Under the pieces are notes generated by a model. The model saw nothing but the letters and a program-made list of their open reading frames with translations. It ran no database searches and was not told the DNA's origin. Positions 8,282-17,237 of a stretch of DNA of 64,000 bases are shown here, piece after piece. The position numbers were made by a program, and so were the translations under genes. Positions within the stretch are counted from its first letter, which is position 1. Each line of letters begins with the position of its first letter. This DNA is from JAPPOI01 sp028818055 (lineage in GTDB: Bacteria; Pseudomonadota; Alphaproteobacteria; Rhodobacterales; Rhodobacteraceae), in NCBI GenBank assembly GCA_965267405.1, contig OZ253954.1, forward strand, positions 2,108,001-2,172,000, read 5' to 3'.

Positions 8282-8914
8282 ATGCGCTTTCTTAATAAAA
8301 CTGCTTTTGCTGCAGTAGCTGTGATGGCTTCGGCCACAGTGGCTTCGGCGGCGACAATTGACTACAACACACTCGCTGCTGCCGCTGGCTTCGGCGAGAC
8401 CGGTGTTGCTAACGGGACAACATTGAACGTTGACGGCGTGAACATCACGTTTGACGCCGGCGCAGGTTCGGTTGCTTTCATCGACGATGAATTCGCAACC
8501 GGCGGTGAAATTCGCCCAGGCGGTCTCGGTGTATGCTCGTCCTATGTCCCTGCTGACATGGACTGTGACATCAGCGGTGACGATAACCTGGACGCTGGTG
8601 AAGAGCTGACGCTGACATTCGACGACCAAGTCGAATTTATTCTGACAGCATTCTTGGACCAAGCGCACCTGCCTGTTGATACTGGTGACTCTCTGATGAT
8701 CGGCACAGACGGTGGCGTAATGTCGTCGTACACATTTGCCGACGCTTTGAGCGCAACATTCTTCGGCATTACTTCGATCTCGTTCGGCCACGCTGGCACC
8801 GACTACTACATCGCCGGTGCGACAGTTAACCCAATTCCAGTACCTGCTGCAGGCTTCCTGCTGCTGGGTGGACTTGGTGGTCTGGCTGCAATGAAGCGCC
8901 GCAAGAAGGCCTAA
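8282..8914 (+). CDS. VPLPA-CTERM sorting-domain surface protein, copy 2
   Basis: Secreted 210-residue paralogue of the preceding gene. A Sec signal (about 1-22, ending VASAA) is followed by an acidic beta-rich domain with a conserved GGLGVCSSYVPADMDCD block. The C-terminal tail is IPVPAAGFL, a hydrophobic helix and MKRRKKA. It should be anchored or released by an exosortase/CTERM system at the cell surface. The ATG at 8282 is used because of the GAGGGGAAG site directly upstream; a GTG five codons earlier would separate it from that site. Separate promoter and terminators suggest the paralogues are transcribed independently. Acidic repeats such as DISGDDNLDAGEE could bind calcium (inference). 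Confidence 0.88.
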   Translation: MRFLNKTAFAAVAVMASATVASAATIDYNTLAAAAGFGETGVANGTTLNVDGVNITFDAGAGSVAFIDDEFATGGEIRPGGLGVCSSYVPADMDCDISGDDNLDAGEELTLTFDDQVEFILTAFLDQAHLPVDTGDSLMIGTDGGVMSSYTFADALSATFFGITSISFGHAGTDYYIAGATVNPIPVPAAGFLLLGGLGGLAAMKRRKKA

Positions 8915-8933
8915 GGTCTCGTACAAAGATTTG

Positions 8934-8963
8934 AAAAGGCCCGCCGATTTGGCGGGCCTTTTT
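8934..8963. terminator. Strong bidirectional terminator
   Basis: A stem AAAAGGCCCGCC/GGCGGGCCTTTT with a GATTT loop has T tracts on both strands. It lies between the convergent CTERM copy 2 and DUF1523 genes and can end both transcripts. Confidence 0.9.
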
Positions 8964-8967
8964 CTTT

Positions 8968-9600
8968 TTACCGTCCGCGTAGACGGTCAATCATTCCCGA
9001 GATGCCTGTCCTAGCCGTGTCGGCTGTTTCTTCGATCTCGTCGATAACGGGATCGATCCGAGCTTGGCGGAAATTGCGCCATAGCCTCCAAAGCGTGAGA
9101 GCGATGATCACGAAGACTGTCAGGAACACGATATTGAACCAAGGGATCAGGCGCGTGTCCGGACCTTCAACAGGTTTCATCGAGAGCGCGTTCGGGAAAA
9201 TGCCGCCGCCCAGCCAAGTGTTACGCCAACCGTAGTGGCGGATTGCAACCCATTCTGGGGCTTCGCTGGTTGAAACGGCATCAGCTGCTTCAGTCTGCAA
9301 ATCCGCGGTGTCGAATTTAAAATAGAGCGGCATGCCCCAACCGGTATCCTGATTGCGATACACCATGGGCTCGCCGTTCGGTTGGACCGTTTGAATGAAC
9401 AGGACGTCCCGTGTTACGGGCTGGTCCGCTGTTGCGCCCGTTGTGTTCTGCCAGAAGATGTCGCTCCAGCCACCGAAGTCCTGACGCTCTTCATAGGTGC
9501 TGACTACACGCACTATGTCTCTTTGAGGCAGCGTATAGTGGAAGTACCCGCCAACTAAGAGCAGCACCAATAATCTAAATGTCCATTTTATATACGTCAT
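8968..9600 (-). CDS. DUF1523 family membrane protein
   Basis: Protein of 210 residues with an N-terminal membrane helix (about 6-24), a periplasmic domain (about 25-150) and a second helix (about 152-172), then a short basic cytoplasmic tail with a helical end (about 175-210). This matches DUF1523 proteins common in Rhodobacteraceae, whose function is not known. It is transcribed alone, with the shared terminator after its stop and no operon partner. Confidence 0.85.
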   Translation of the reverse strand: MTYIKWTFRLLVLLLVGGYFHYTLPQRDIVRVVSTYEERQDFGGWSDIFWQNTTGATADQPVTRDVLFIQTVQPNGEPMVYRNQDTGWGMPLYFKFDTADLQTEAADAVSTSEAPEWVAIRHYGWRNTWLGGGIFPNALSMKPVEGPDTRLIPWFNIVFLTVFVIIALTLWRLWRNFRQARIDPVIDEIEETADTARTGISGMIDRLRGR

Positions 9601-9741
9601 AGCCGGCCCCTTTCATGTTTCAGATAGGATGCGGGGTAGTTGTGCTGCAAGGGGTTTTCCTTGAGCGACACTTGCGGCAAAATTGTATTATGCGTGCTGG
9701 TATGATCTGCTTTGAAGTATTCCACGACGAAAGGGGCCATC

Positions 9742-10095
9742 GTGGTTGTGGCTAAAGTCCCGACATTGTTGACTGTTTTGGCCGGGCACTTCGAAAGTCA
9801 GCCACTTGCATTTGCGTGTCTGCTGGACGAGGCCGAGCGGCGGAGCATGTCCATCGATCTTGCCGATGCCGATGTCATTCAGTCAGCCGCCAACGTGCGG
9901 TTGGCACACTATTTTCGGCCCCAAATCGTAGCTCGCATTCAGGAAGCTCAGGGCGAAGACAACACAGTGGTGGTTTTGCGACCAACCGAACTGGCCACTT
10001 TGCCCGATTTTCCCGCCGTCGCGGGACCATTGAGATTGCTTGGCCGATACGCCGGTGAAGTTGTGGAAATTCCGGGACAACACGGATGGGCATGA
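9742..10095 (+). CDS. Small hypothetical protein coupled to a P1 peptidase
   Basis: Soluble protein of about 117 residues with no family I can name. It lacks cysteines apart from one and has mixed alpha/beta character (VVVAKVPTLLTVLAGHFES near the start, VVVLRPTEL in the middle). The GTG at 9742 is chosen because an AAAGGGG site lies 6 nt upstream; a TTG ten codons earlier (9712) is also open. Its TGA stop overlaps the ATGs of the downstream peptidase gene, implying co-translation and perhaps a related role. Confidence 0.6.
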   Translation: MVVAKVPTLLTVLAGHFESQPLAFACLLDEAERRSMSIDLADADVIQSAANVRLAHYFRPQIVARIQEAQGEDNTVVVLRPTELATLPDFPAVAGPLRLLGRYAGEVVEIPGQHGWA

Positions 10096-11081
10096 TGCCT
10101 GGCCCTCGAAACCTGATCACAGATGTGGAAGGCATTCGGGTCGGAAACTCTGAAGATGCTTCTGCGAAAACCGGAACCACAGTGCTTGTTGGCGAGGCGC
10201 CCATGGTTGCGGGTGTTCATGTGATGGGAGGCGCGCCGGGCACACGCGAAACCGACCTTCTCCGACCGGACGCAACGGTCGAGGGAGTAGACGCAGTCGT
10301 CTTATCCGGTGGTTCCGCCTTCGGACTGGCTGCCGCTGACGGTGTCGTCGACAAACTGCGCGCAGCTGGTCGCGGGTATCCTGTCGGTGATCACCGGGTA
10401 CCAATTGTTCCGGCAGCCATCCTGTTCGATTTGATGAATGGCGGAGACAAGAATTGGGACACGTCGTTATACCGGTCGCTCGGTCAGTCAGCATTTGCGG
10501 CCTCTGACGTTGACTTTCAAATTGGGTCGACTGGCGCGGGAACCGGCGCACTGGTGGCCGACCTGAAGGGCGGACTGGGTTCGACTTCGTGTGTCCTTCC
10601 GTCCGGCGTAACCATTGGTGCATTGGCGGCCGTAAATGCATTTGGTCAGGCCACGGTTGGGGACAGTGGTCAGTTTTGGGCGGCTCCGTGGGAAGATGGC
10701 GCGGAGTTTGGCGCGTTGGGCGTCGCAACAATTCCTGCAGGCGCACCGCGCACGAAACTTGGCGACGGTGGCAATACGACGCTGGGAATTGTGGCCACAG
10801 ATGCCAAGCTTTCCAAGGCTGAAGCGACGCGTTTGGCGATCGCCGCACATGACGGATTTGCGCGGTCACTTGTTCCGTCGCATACGCCCATGGACGGTGA
10901 CATCATTTTTGCGGTGTCGACCGGAAAACGCGACATCGCCGATAGTGAAAAGCTTTTGCTTGGCCATTGGGCCGCAGTGGCTATTGCACGTTCTGTCGCA
11001 CGGGGGGTGTACGCTGCGCATCCAGCGCCCGGCGATATTGTTCCGACGTGGCGCGAAAGGTTTGGTGGTGAGGCGGGTTGA
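10086..11081 (+). CDS. P1 family (DmpA/NylC-type) N-terminal-nucleophile peptidase
   Basis: Ntn-hydrolase precursor of about 331 residues of the S58/P1 family, which self-cleaves and then acts as an aminopeptidase, amidase or oligomer hydrolase. The likely autocleavage site is Asn230-Thr231 in GGNTTLGIVATDA, as in NylC, where the Thr becomes the nucleophile. Upstream blocks VVLSGGSAFGL and GSTGAGTGALV are also typical. Three ATGs (10086, 10092, 10095) are close together; 10092 would give an ATGA overlap with the preceding gene. The natural substrate is unknown; beta-peptides or cyclic amides are known for relatives. Confidence 0.87.
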   Translation: MGMMPGPRNLITDVEGIRVGNSEDASAKTGTTVLVGEAPMVAGVHVMGGAPGTRETDLLRPDATVEGVDAVVLSGGSAFGLAAADGVVDKLRAAGRGYPVGDHRVPIVPAAILFDLMNGGDKNWDTSLYRSLGQSAFAASDVDFQIGSTGAGTGALVADLKGGLGSTSCVLPSGVTIGALAAVNAFGQATVGDSGQFWAAPWEDGAEFGALGVATIPAGAPRTKLGDGGNTTLGIVATDAKLSKAEATRLAIAAHDGFARSLVPSHTPMDGDIIFAVSTGKRDIADSEKLLLGHWAAVAIARSVARGVYAAHPAPGDIVPTWRERFGGEAG

Positions 11082-11090
11082 GCAACCGCC

Positions 11091-11885
11091 TCAACAGGTC
11101 AACAAGTCGTTCACAAGCGGACCATCGGATTCGAGTAATAAGTCAAGAATATCAAAGTGATGTCGCCCTGGCGCTATATGGCTATCTGACCCCCAGGCTT
11201 CGTTTAGCCATCGCGCCTGATCCAAAAATGCGGGACGTTCTTCGGCGCCGACCCAAACCGAAACACCAACTTCGGGTTTTGCATGCAGGACTGGGCTTTC
11301 GGCTTCAGCCTCGGCCTCATCCAAATGCAATGTCTGGTTCATGGTCGTTTCGAGAAGAGGTCTGAGGTCCGCCACTGGTGAAATGGGAACGATACGCGCA
11401 ATCCGATCTCGAATAGGTTGCGCAATGGCGATATCGCGACATGCCATTCGGGCAACCAGATGCCCGCCAGCTGAGTGACCAGTAAGTACGATGGGTCCAC
11501 GAACAAGACTTGCTGCGACCTCTACGGCTTGGGCTATGGATCGCGTGATGCCGGCTATTCTAGCGTCGGGTGCCAGCGGATAAGACGGCATTGCAACCGC
11601 GTATCCTCGGGAGGTGCACCCCGCCGCGAAATGCGACCAGAAACTGCGATCAAACCGCAGCCAGTATCCGCCGTGCACAAAAATGACGAGACCTTCTGCT
11701 GGTCCTGAGGGATGAAAAATGTCGAGCTTTTCACGCTCGTCGTCACCATAAGAGACATTCAGGCGCGCCCGACCAATTGCTGCTTCGGTTTCTCGGAACG
11801 TGCGCGCATCGACCTCCCAACTTTGGATGAAATCTTCTGCGTTCGGAATGAAGTCCGCATTGTTGTAGGCGATGTCATTCTGCAT
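11091..11885 (-). CDS. Alpha/beta hydrolase, arylformamidase-like
   Basis: A 264-residue alpha/beta hydrolase. The oxyanion motif HGGYW (about 71-75) and nucleophile elbow GHSAGG (Ser about 137) match the esterase/kynurenine-formamidase-like group; a late Asp and a His (PGRHHFD, about 240) complete the triad. Relatives hydrolyse N-formylkynurenine or short esters. No other tryptophan-catabolic gene is nearby, so the substrate is not assigned. It is divergent from the GabD-like dehydrogenase, with 75 bp between their starts, and converges on the P1 peptidase gene. Confidence 0.85.
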   Translation of the reverse strand: MQNDIAYNNADFIPNAEDFIQSWEVDARTFRETEAAIGRARLNVSYGDDEREKLDIFHPSGPAEGLVIFVHGGYWLRFDRSFWSHFAAGCTSRGYAVAMPSYPLAPDARIAGITRSIAQAVEVAASLVRGPIVLTGHSAGGHLVARMACRDIAIAQPIRDRIARIVPISPVADLRPLLETTMNQTLHLDEAEAEAESPVLHAKPEVGVSVWVGAEERPAFLDQARWLNEAWGSDSHIAPGRHHFDILDLLLESDGPLVNDLLTC

Positions 11886-11960
11886 GGTATCTGCCGCAGT
11901 TGTTGCGCTATATCGCTTGGGAAATCACAAAGCCCCTGCTTTGACCAGATGGAGTTATTC

Positions 11961-13436
11961 ATGCTTGATACGATGACCGATCTTTCCTCACGGCTGTCCG
12001 ACCCCAGCCTGTTGGCGACTGACGCCTACTTGGCGGGTGAATGGGTCACAGCATCTTCGGGTGCTCGGTTTCCGGTGACCAATCCGGCGCGTGGCGACGT
12101 GATCGCCGAGGTGGCTGATATATCCAGAGCCGAAGTCGGCGCAGTCATCGACACCGTCAGCGCGGCGCAGAAGGAGTGGGCGGCGCGCACCGCCAAGGAG
12201 CGCGCTAACATTCTACGCGCCTGGTACAATTTGATGATGGCCAATGCCGGCGATCTGGCCACCATTCTGACGGCAGAGCAGGGCAAGCCGCTTGCTGAAG
12301 CGAAGGGCGAGATCGCTTATGGCGCGTCGTTCATTGAATGGTTCGCTGAGGAGGCTAAGCGGGTCTATGGTGAAACCGTCCCGGGCCATCAGGCCGATAA
12401 GAGGATCACTGTGATCCGCCAGCCCATCGGGGTCTGCGCCGCGATCACGCCTTGGAACTTCCCGAACGCAATGATCACGCGAAAGGTTGGGCCAGCATTG
12501 GCCGCGGGTTGTGCGATCATGGTGCGTCCTGCATCCGAAACTCCCTTGTCCGCGCTGGCGCTTGGCGTTTTGGCAGAGCGGGCGGGGCTTCCAAAGGGGG
12601 TCTTGTCGATCATTCCGGCAAGCGACGCGTCGGGTGTCGGCAAAGAATTCTGCGAACACCCGCTGGTGCGGAAACTTTCGTTTACGGGTTCGACTGAGGT
12701 TGGACGGATCCTGTTGAGGCAAGCGTCCGAGCAAGTGATGAAGTGTTCGATGGAATTGGGTGGCAATGCGCCCTTTATCGTCTTTGATGATGCCGATCTG
12801 GACGCCGCTGTTGATGGCGCGATGGCATGTAAGTTCCGCAACAACGGACAGACCTGCGTGTGCGCGAACCGGATTTATGTGCAAGATGGCGTCTACGACG
12901 CATTCGCTGAAAAACTGAAAGCGCGACTCGAGGCCATGAAGGTCGGCGATGGGCTTGAAGGCGCAGACCTGGGACCGCTTATCGACCCAGCTGCCGTCGA
13001 CAAGGTGCGCGAGCACGTCGATGACGCGTTGGCCCATGGCGGCACAGTATTCTATGGCGGCTCAACGCATGAGCTGGGCGGATTGTTCTTTGAACCGACG
13101 ATTGTCACAGACGCCACTCAGGACATGAAAGTTGCGACCGAGGAAACGTTCGGGCCGTTCGCGCCGCTGTTCCGTTTCACCGATGAAGATGACGTCATTG
13201 CCAAGGCCAACGACACAATCTTTGGTCTGGCGTCCTATTTCTATGCCCGGGACATTGGCCGTGTGACCAAAGTGGCCGAGGCCTTGGAATATGGGATTGT
13301 TGGCGTCAACACTGGGATTATCTCGACTGAAGTCGCGCCGTTTGGCGGGGTAAAGCAATCTGGGCTGGGCCGCGAAGGGTCACGGCACGGGATCGAAGAT
13401 TACCTTGAAATGAAGTACATCTGCACATCCGTGTAA
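11961..13436 (+). CDS. gabD: NAD(P)-dependent succinate-semialdehyde dehydrogenase family
   Basis: Aldehyde dehydrogenase of 491 residues, close to GabD in length and sequence, oxidising succinate semialdehyde to succinate at the end of GABA/polyamine breakdown. Motifs include ITPWNFPNAMITRK, the catalytic Glu in MELGGNAPF and catalytic Cys in GQTCVCANR, and the C-terminal GLGREGSRHGIEDYLEMKYIC. The ATG at 11961 follows a GGAG site by 7 nt. The polyamine genes 12 kb downstream would feed this step if GABA is formed, but the two are not in one operon. Confidence 0.9.
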   Translation: MLDTMTDLSSRLSDPSLLATDAYLAGEWVTASSGARFPVTNPARGDVIAEVADISRAEVGAVIDTVSAAQKEWAARTAKERANILRAWYNLMMANAGDLATILTAEQGKPLAEAKGEIAYGASFIEWFAEEAKRVYGETVPGHQADKRITVIRQPIGVCAAITPWNFPNAMITRKVGPALAAGCAIMVRPASETPLSALALGVLAERAGLPKGVLSIIPASDASGVGKEFCEHPLVRKLSFTGSTEVGRILLRQASEQVMKCSMELGGNAPFIVFDDADLDAAVDGAMACKFRNNGQTCVCANRIYVQDGVYDAFAEKLKARLEAMKVGDGLEGADLGPLIDPAAVDKVREHVDDALAHGGTVFYGGSTHELGGLFFEPTIVTDATQDMKVATEETFGPFAPLFRFTDEDDVIAKANDTIFGLASYFYARDIGRVTKVAEALEYGIVGVNTGIISTEVAPFGGVKQSGLGREGSRHGIEDYLEMKYICTSV

Positions 13437-13465
13437 GGCGCTGGGGCGCGTATTTTGCGCTGATC

Positions 13466-13528
13466 CGGGTGGGGGACGCTGTCCCCCACACCCCCTGGAG
13501 TATTTGATCCAGAAAGAAACATGAAAAA
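13466..13528 (+). repeat. Rhodobacterales-style extragenic repeat / terminator
   Basis: A 9-bp perfect hairpin (GTGGGGGAC-GCT-GTCCCCCAC, 13469-13489) is followed by ACCCCCTGGAGTATTTGATCCAGAAAGAA. This layout, a G/C-rich hairpin, then CCCCC, GGAGTATTT and an A-rich end, recurs in intergenic spaces of Rhodobacteraceae (from memory). Only one copy is seen in this window. It follows the dehydrogenase gene and may end its transcript. Confidence 0.6.
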
Positions 13529-13569
13529 AATTCCAAGGATTGACCTTTGGCCTGCGTCATAGGTTTGTG

Positions 13570-14109
13570 ATGCGTATGGACGTGACGGATGAAGCCTTGG
13601 CCCGCGCCGCTGCCGGCGGCGACCGGCAGGCCTTTGGTTTGCTTCTTGAGCGGAATTACGATCGACTTCTGGCTTTAGCATTTCGGCTGACCGGGCGCCG
13701 CGACGAAGCTGAGGACCTGTGCCAGGATGTCTGTTTGGCATTGCCTGGCAAGCTGAGCGGGTACCGACGGGACGCAAAGTTTTCGACCTGGTCGTACCGG
13801 GTGCTTGTGAACGCCGCGCACGATCGTCGCCGTCGAGATGCCAGCTATCGCAAAGCTGCTGAAGGCTGGGGCGAAGTGGAACTGGCCCGAACTGCCGAGG
13901 CACGTCAGGCGGCAGAGGCACAGGCGTGGCTTGAAAACTCGATGAGACGCTTGCCCGAAGATCTGCGCGACACATTGGCATTGGTTCTGGAAGACGGCGT
14001 TACGCACGCTGATGCAGCCGACGTTCTTGGCATTAGCGAAGGAACTGTCAGCTGGCGCGTCTCCGAGGTCAAACGGCGCTTGAAAGAGATGAAGGAGGAA
14101 GAGCGATGA
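13570..14109 (+). CDS. ECF-type RNA polymerase sigma factor
   Basis: Sigma-70 family protein of about 179 residues. Region 2 (about 18-88, with AEDLCQDVCLAL and FSTWSYRVLVNAAHD) and region 4 (about 118-172, with HADAADVLGISEGTVSWRVSEVKRRL) are both complete, and no region 3 is present, as in extracytoplasmic-function sigma factors. The start is uncertain: ATGs at 13570 and 13576 are both usable, and a longer upstream frame lacks a ribosome site. Its stop overlaps the start of the membrane VWA gene (ATGA), so the two are co-translated and the partner may control it. Confidence 0.9.
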   Translation: MRMDVTDEALARAAAGGDRQAFGLLLERNYDRLLALAFRLTGRRDEAEDLCQDVCLALPGKLSGYRRDAKFSTWSYRVLVNAAHDRRRRDASYRKAAEGWGEVELARTAEARQAAEAQAWLENSMRRLPEDLRDTLALVLEDGVTHADAADVLGISEGTVSWRVSEVKRRLKEMKEEER

Positions 14110-16088
14110 GCGACGATTTTGACGACATCAGACGCGCCTTCAAGGAGGTCACACCTGACGCTGACCCCGATCGCAAGCGTGCAACACTTGCCCGTGCACA
14201 AGAAAATTTCGATGCGATCCAAGGATCGGTGCGCGGGGTGCGTCACAAGTCTGAGCGCGGCATCTGGAGCCGTGCGGCAGACGGAGTGACCACTATGATT
14301 GATGCATTGACAACGCGCGGTGGACTGACCGCAACAACGGCCTTGGTAGCGGTGGGCCTGGTGATGGTGACGCCGCAGGGACGAAACCTGCTGACGCCAC
14401 CCTCTAAACCCGCGACCGTATCGGAAGATCAGCCCTTGATTGTGTTCGAAGAACCGGCAATCGACGGAAAGGTCGAGCGGCGCGAGATGGCAGAGGCGGA
14501 TTTGGCCGATGCAATAGAGTCGCCTGCGCCCGAGCTTGGGATCGTGGCTGAAGAAGTGTTTGTTGATGATCTTGGCGGGCAGAGTCTGGAAAGAGCCCGG
14601 CCGGTCGAACAATTCGCGATCAGCGAGGCCGCGTCGCCTTCGGCCAAGCGTCTCATCGTGGAACCGGAAATAGGTATCGTCGTTCCTGAATCGGATACCG
14701 AGGCTTTTTCAAATGCCGAGAGCTCTCCTTTAAAGGTGACCACCGAGGAGCCGGTCTCCACGTTTTCGATAGATGTCGATACGGCGAGCTATTCGATCAT
14801 CCGTTCGTCTTTGACCCGGGGCATGTTGCCGCCGAAAGATGCGGTTCGGATCGAGGAGATCGTCAATTATTTCCCGTATGCTTACCCGGAGCCGGACAGC
14901 ACACATCCCTTTGAACCAACAATTTCGGTTTTGCCGAGCCCCTGGAACAGTGGCACCGAGTTGGTTCACATTGGCATCCAAGGTGAGTTGCCTGCGATCG
15001 AGGATCGTCCTCCGCTTAACCTTGTGTTCCTGATCGACACCTCCGGTTCGATGCAGGACGCCAACAAGTTGCCGCTGTTGAAACAGTCGTTCCGGATGAT
15101 GTTGAACGAACTTCGCCCTGAAGATGAAGTTTCAATTGTGACCTATGCTGGATCGGCGGGGCAGGTTCTGGAACCAACGAAAGCAGGTGAGCGAAGCACA
15201 ATTCTTTCCGCGTTGGATCGGCTTGAAGCGGGCGGATCTACCGCCGGAGCTGCGGGCATCGAGCAAGCATACCTTGTCGCCGAAGAAATGGCGGGAGATG
15301 GTGAAGTAACCCGGGTTTTGTTGGCCACAGATGGAGACTTCAATGTTGGCGTGTCGGACCCCGCTGCGCTGGAAGAGTTGATTGCCGAGAAACGGGAAAG
15401 CGGCACGTATCTGAGTATTCTCGGCTTTGGTCGGGGTAATCTGGACGATGCAACCATGCAGGCCTTGGCGCAGAACGGAAATGGGACGGCCGCCTACATT
15501 GATACGTTGTCCGAAGCCCGAAAGGTGCTGGTCGATCAGTTGACAGGTGCGTTGTTCCCGATTGCGAACGATGTGAAAATCCAGGTGGAGTTCAATCCCG
15601 CTGAAGTCGCTGAATATCGGTTAATTGGGTATGAGACCCGTGCCCTGGCCCGCGAAGACTTCAACAATGATCGTGTTGATGCTGGTGACATAGGGGCCGG
15701 GCACCGTGTGACCGCAATCTACGAAGTGACGCCCGTTGGATCGGATGCAGTGCGAAACACGCCCTTGCGCTATGGCGATGCAGAAGTCGTCGGAGACACG
15801 TCAGGTGAACTTGGCTTCTTCAAGCTGCGTTACAAGACTCCAGGTGCGACGACGAGCATTCTGTTGGAGCAACCTATTCAGCCAAATGGGCAACCTGTTT
15901 CGGACGATGTCGAATTCTCGGTCGCTATGGCTGGATTTGGCCAGCTCCTTCGGGATGGCGACTATCTGGGCGATTGGCAGTATTCCGATGCAATTGAGAT
16001 GGCAACAGCTGCACGGGGTGACGATCGGTTTGGCTATCGAGCAGAGGCCATCACGCTGATGCGACTGGCGGAAAGCCTGAGCAAATAA
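14106..16088 (+). CDS. Membrane-anchored VWA-domain protein (YfbK-like), possible anti-sigma N-terminus
   Basis: A 660-residue protein with a charged cytoplasmic segment (about 1-70), one membrane helix (about 73-92), an acidic low-complexity stretch (about 100-210), a vWF_A N-terminal region with FSIDVDTASYSIIR, a VWA domain with intact MIDAS (DTSGS, Asp311-Ser315), and a C-terminal region ending in LMRLAESL, as in YfbK/DUF3520 proteins. VWA domains bind protein ligands through a metal. Its overlap with an ECF sigma gene and the short N-terminal cytoplasmic part suggest a role as a membrane anti-sigma factor (inference); no ZAS zinc motif is visible. A terminator follows. Confidence 0.88.
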   Translation: MSDDFDDIRRAFKEVTPDADPDRKRATLARAQENFDAIQGSVRGVRHKSERGIWSRAADGVTTMIDALTTRGGLTATTALVAVGLVMVTPQGRNLLTPPSKPATVSEDQPLIVFEEPAIDGKVERREMAEADLADAIESPAPELGIVAEEVFVDDLGGQSLERARPVEQFAISEAASPSAKRLIVEPEIGIVVPESDTEAFSNAESSPLKVTTEEPVSTFSIDVDTASYSIIRSSLTRGMLPPKDAVRIEEIVNYFPYAYPEPDSTHPFEPTISVLPSPWNSGTELVHIGIQGELPAIEDRPPLNLVFLIDTSGSMQDANKLPLLKQSFRMMLNELRPEDEVSIVTYAGSAGQVLEPTKAGERSTILSALDRLEAGGSTAGAAGIEQAYLVAEEMAGDGEVTRVLLATDGDFNVGVSDPAALEELIAEKRESGTYLSILGFGRGNLDDATMQALAQNGNGTAAYIDTLSEARKVLVDQLTGALFPIANDVKIQVEFNPAEVAEYRLIGYETRALAREDFNNDRVDAGDIGAGHRVTAIYEVTPVGSDAVRNTPLRYGDAEVVGDTSGELGFFKLRYKTPGATTSILLEQPIQPNGQPVSDDVEFSVAMAGFGQLLRDGDYLGDWQYSDAIEMATAARGDDRFGYRAEAITLMRLAESLSK

Positions 16089-16117
16089 GCTTGGCATACC
16101 AGTAATGAGTGGCGGAG

Positions 16118-16147
16118 CGCCGACCGTGTTTTCGGTCGGCGTTTTCT
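16118..16147 (+). terminator. Terminator of the sigma/VWA operon
   Basis: A 9-bp stem CGCCGACCG/CGGTCGGCG with a TGTTTT loop is followed by TTTTCT. It lies 30 bp after the VWA stop and before the convergent dehydrogenase gene. Confidence 0.9.
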
Positions 16148-16181
16148 ATTCGAACGCATGGGCTGCGCTAGGACACCAGTC

Positions 16182-17153
16182 CTAGCGCGGAAGATCGTCG
16201 TCGATGTAGGTCTGGATTATCTGACGAAAATCGGCATCTGCGGTAAAGCCGAGATCAAGCGCGCGGGTTGGTTCGAAGTTGCGCGGCCATCCTTCGACAA
16301 TCTTCATGATTGTTTCGTCTGGTTTCGGTTTGATGAGTGCGACGACATCATTCCCGGCAATATCGCGAAGCGCTTCAATTTGCTCTTCCACGGTGCAGGA
16401 CACACCGGGAAGGTTCAGGGCCCTGCGTGGACCAACTTCTTCGAGGTCCAACGTTCCTGCGTGGCGCAAAAACCCGGCAGCAGATCGCGGCGACGCATGC
16501 CAGTGCCTGACGTCCGTAGAAACAGGCAGAGGCGCTTCGACTCCGTTCAACGGCTCGCGAATGATACCGGAAAAGAAGGACGATGCGGCCAGGTTTGCCT
16601 TGCCGGGTCTGACGCAAATCGTTGGCAAACGGATAGAAAGTCCGTCCAGATAGCCCTTGCGGCTCCAGTCCGTAAGCATCAGCTCACATACCGCCTTTTG
16701 GGCACCATAGGATGTTTGCGGCGCACTGAGGAATGTGTCGTCAATCTTGTCCGGATAGGGTGCGCCAAAGACTGCAATAGACGATGTAAAGATGACGCGT
16801 GGGCGATAGGTGCCGCCGCTTGCATCATGTTCAGCCTTGATGTGATCCAAAAAGCTGCGGAAGGCGCTGGCATTCACGGACCAGCCCAGATCGAACTCTT
16901 TTTCTGCGTGGCCTGACACTATGGAAGCAAGATGAAAAATTACATCGGGGCGCTGCGAAATCAGGGTCCGCACTGCATGATCGTCGGTTACATTTCCCGG
17001 AACCTTTTCGAATGCAGGTGCACCATCTTCGGGAAAACCAAGATCAAACAGTGTGACTTGTTCGTCGTTGCTTGTCAGGGGTTCAGACGACAGTGAATGG
17101 GCGAGTTTCTGGCCCACCATTCCGCCGCCGCCGATAATAAGTATTGAAGTCAT
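16182..17153 (-). CDS. denD: NAD-dependent epimerase/dehydratase, D-erythronate dehydrogenase-like
   Basis: Extended short-chain dehydrogenase of 323 residues. The Rossmann motif GGGGMVG is at residues 8-14, and the catalytic YGAQK (Tyr-x3-Lys) follows SSIAVFG. The overall sequence resembles DenD, which oxidises D-erythronate at C2 to 2-oxo-tetronate in tetronate catabolism. The kinase (DenK/OtnK) and isomerase partners are absent here, so the assignment to this substrate is by family similarity only. It stands alone between the VWA operon terminator and the orphan hot-dog-like gene. Confidence 0.78.
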   Translation of the reverse strand: MTSILIIGGGGMVGQKLAHSLSSEPLTSNDEQVTLFDLGFPEDGAPAFEKVPGNVTDDHAVRTLISQRPDVIFHLASIVSGHAEKEFDLGWSVNASAFRSFLDHIKAEHDASGGTYRPRVIFTSSIAVFGAPYPDKIDDTFLSAPQTSYGAQKAVCELMLTDWSRKGYLDGLSIRLPTICVRPGKANLAASSFFSGIIREPLNGVEAPLPVSTDVRHWHASPRSAAGFLRHAGTLDLEEVGPRRALNLPGVSCTVEEQIEALRDIAGNDVVALIKPKPDETIMKIVEGWPRNFEPTRALDLGFTADADFRQIIQTYIDDDLPR

Positions 17154-17237
17154 TTGCGCCTATCCTCGACCGGTGCGGCGAAGATAGGCGCTTGAGCTCT
17201 TTGGTGCCAGAGCCCTTTTGCAAACCGCGTTTTTTGG

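Noticed and set aside
12213..13037. A 274-codon minus-strand open frame
   Set aside because: Antisense to the GabD-like dehydrogenase and without ribosome site or family features.
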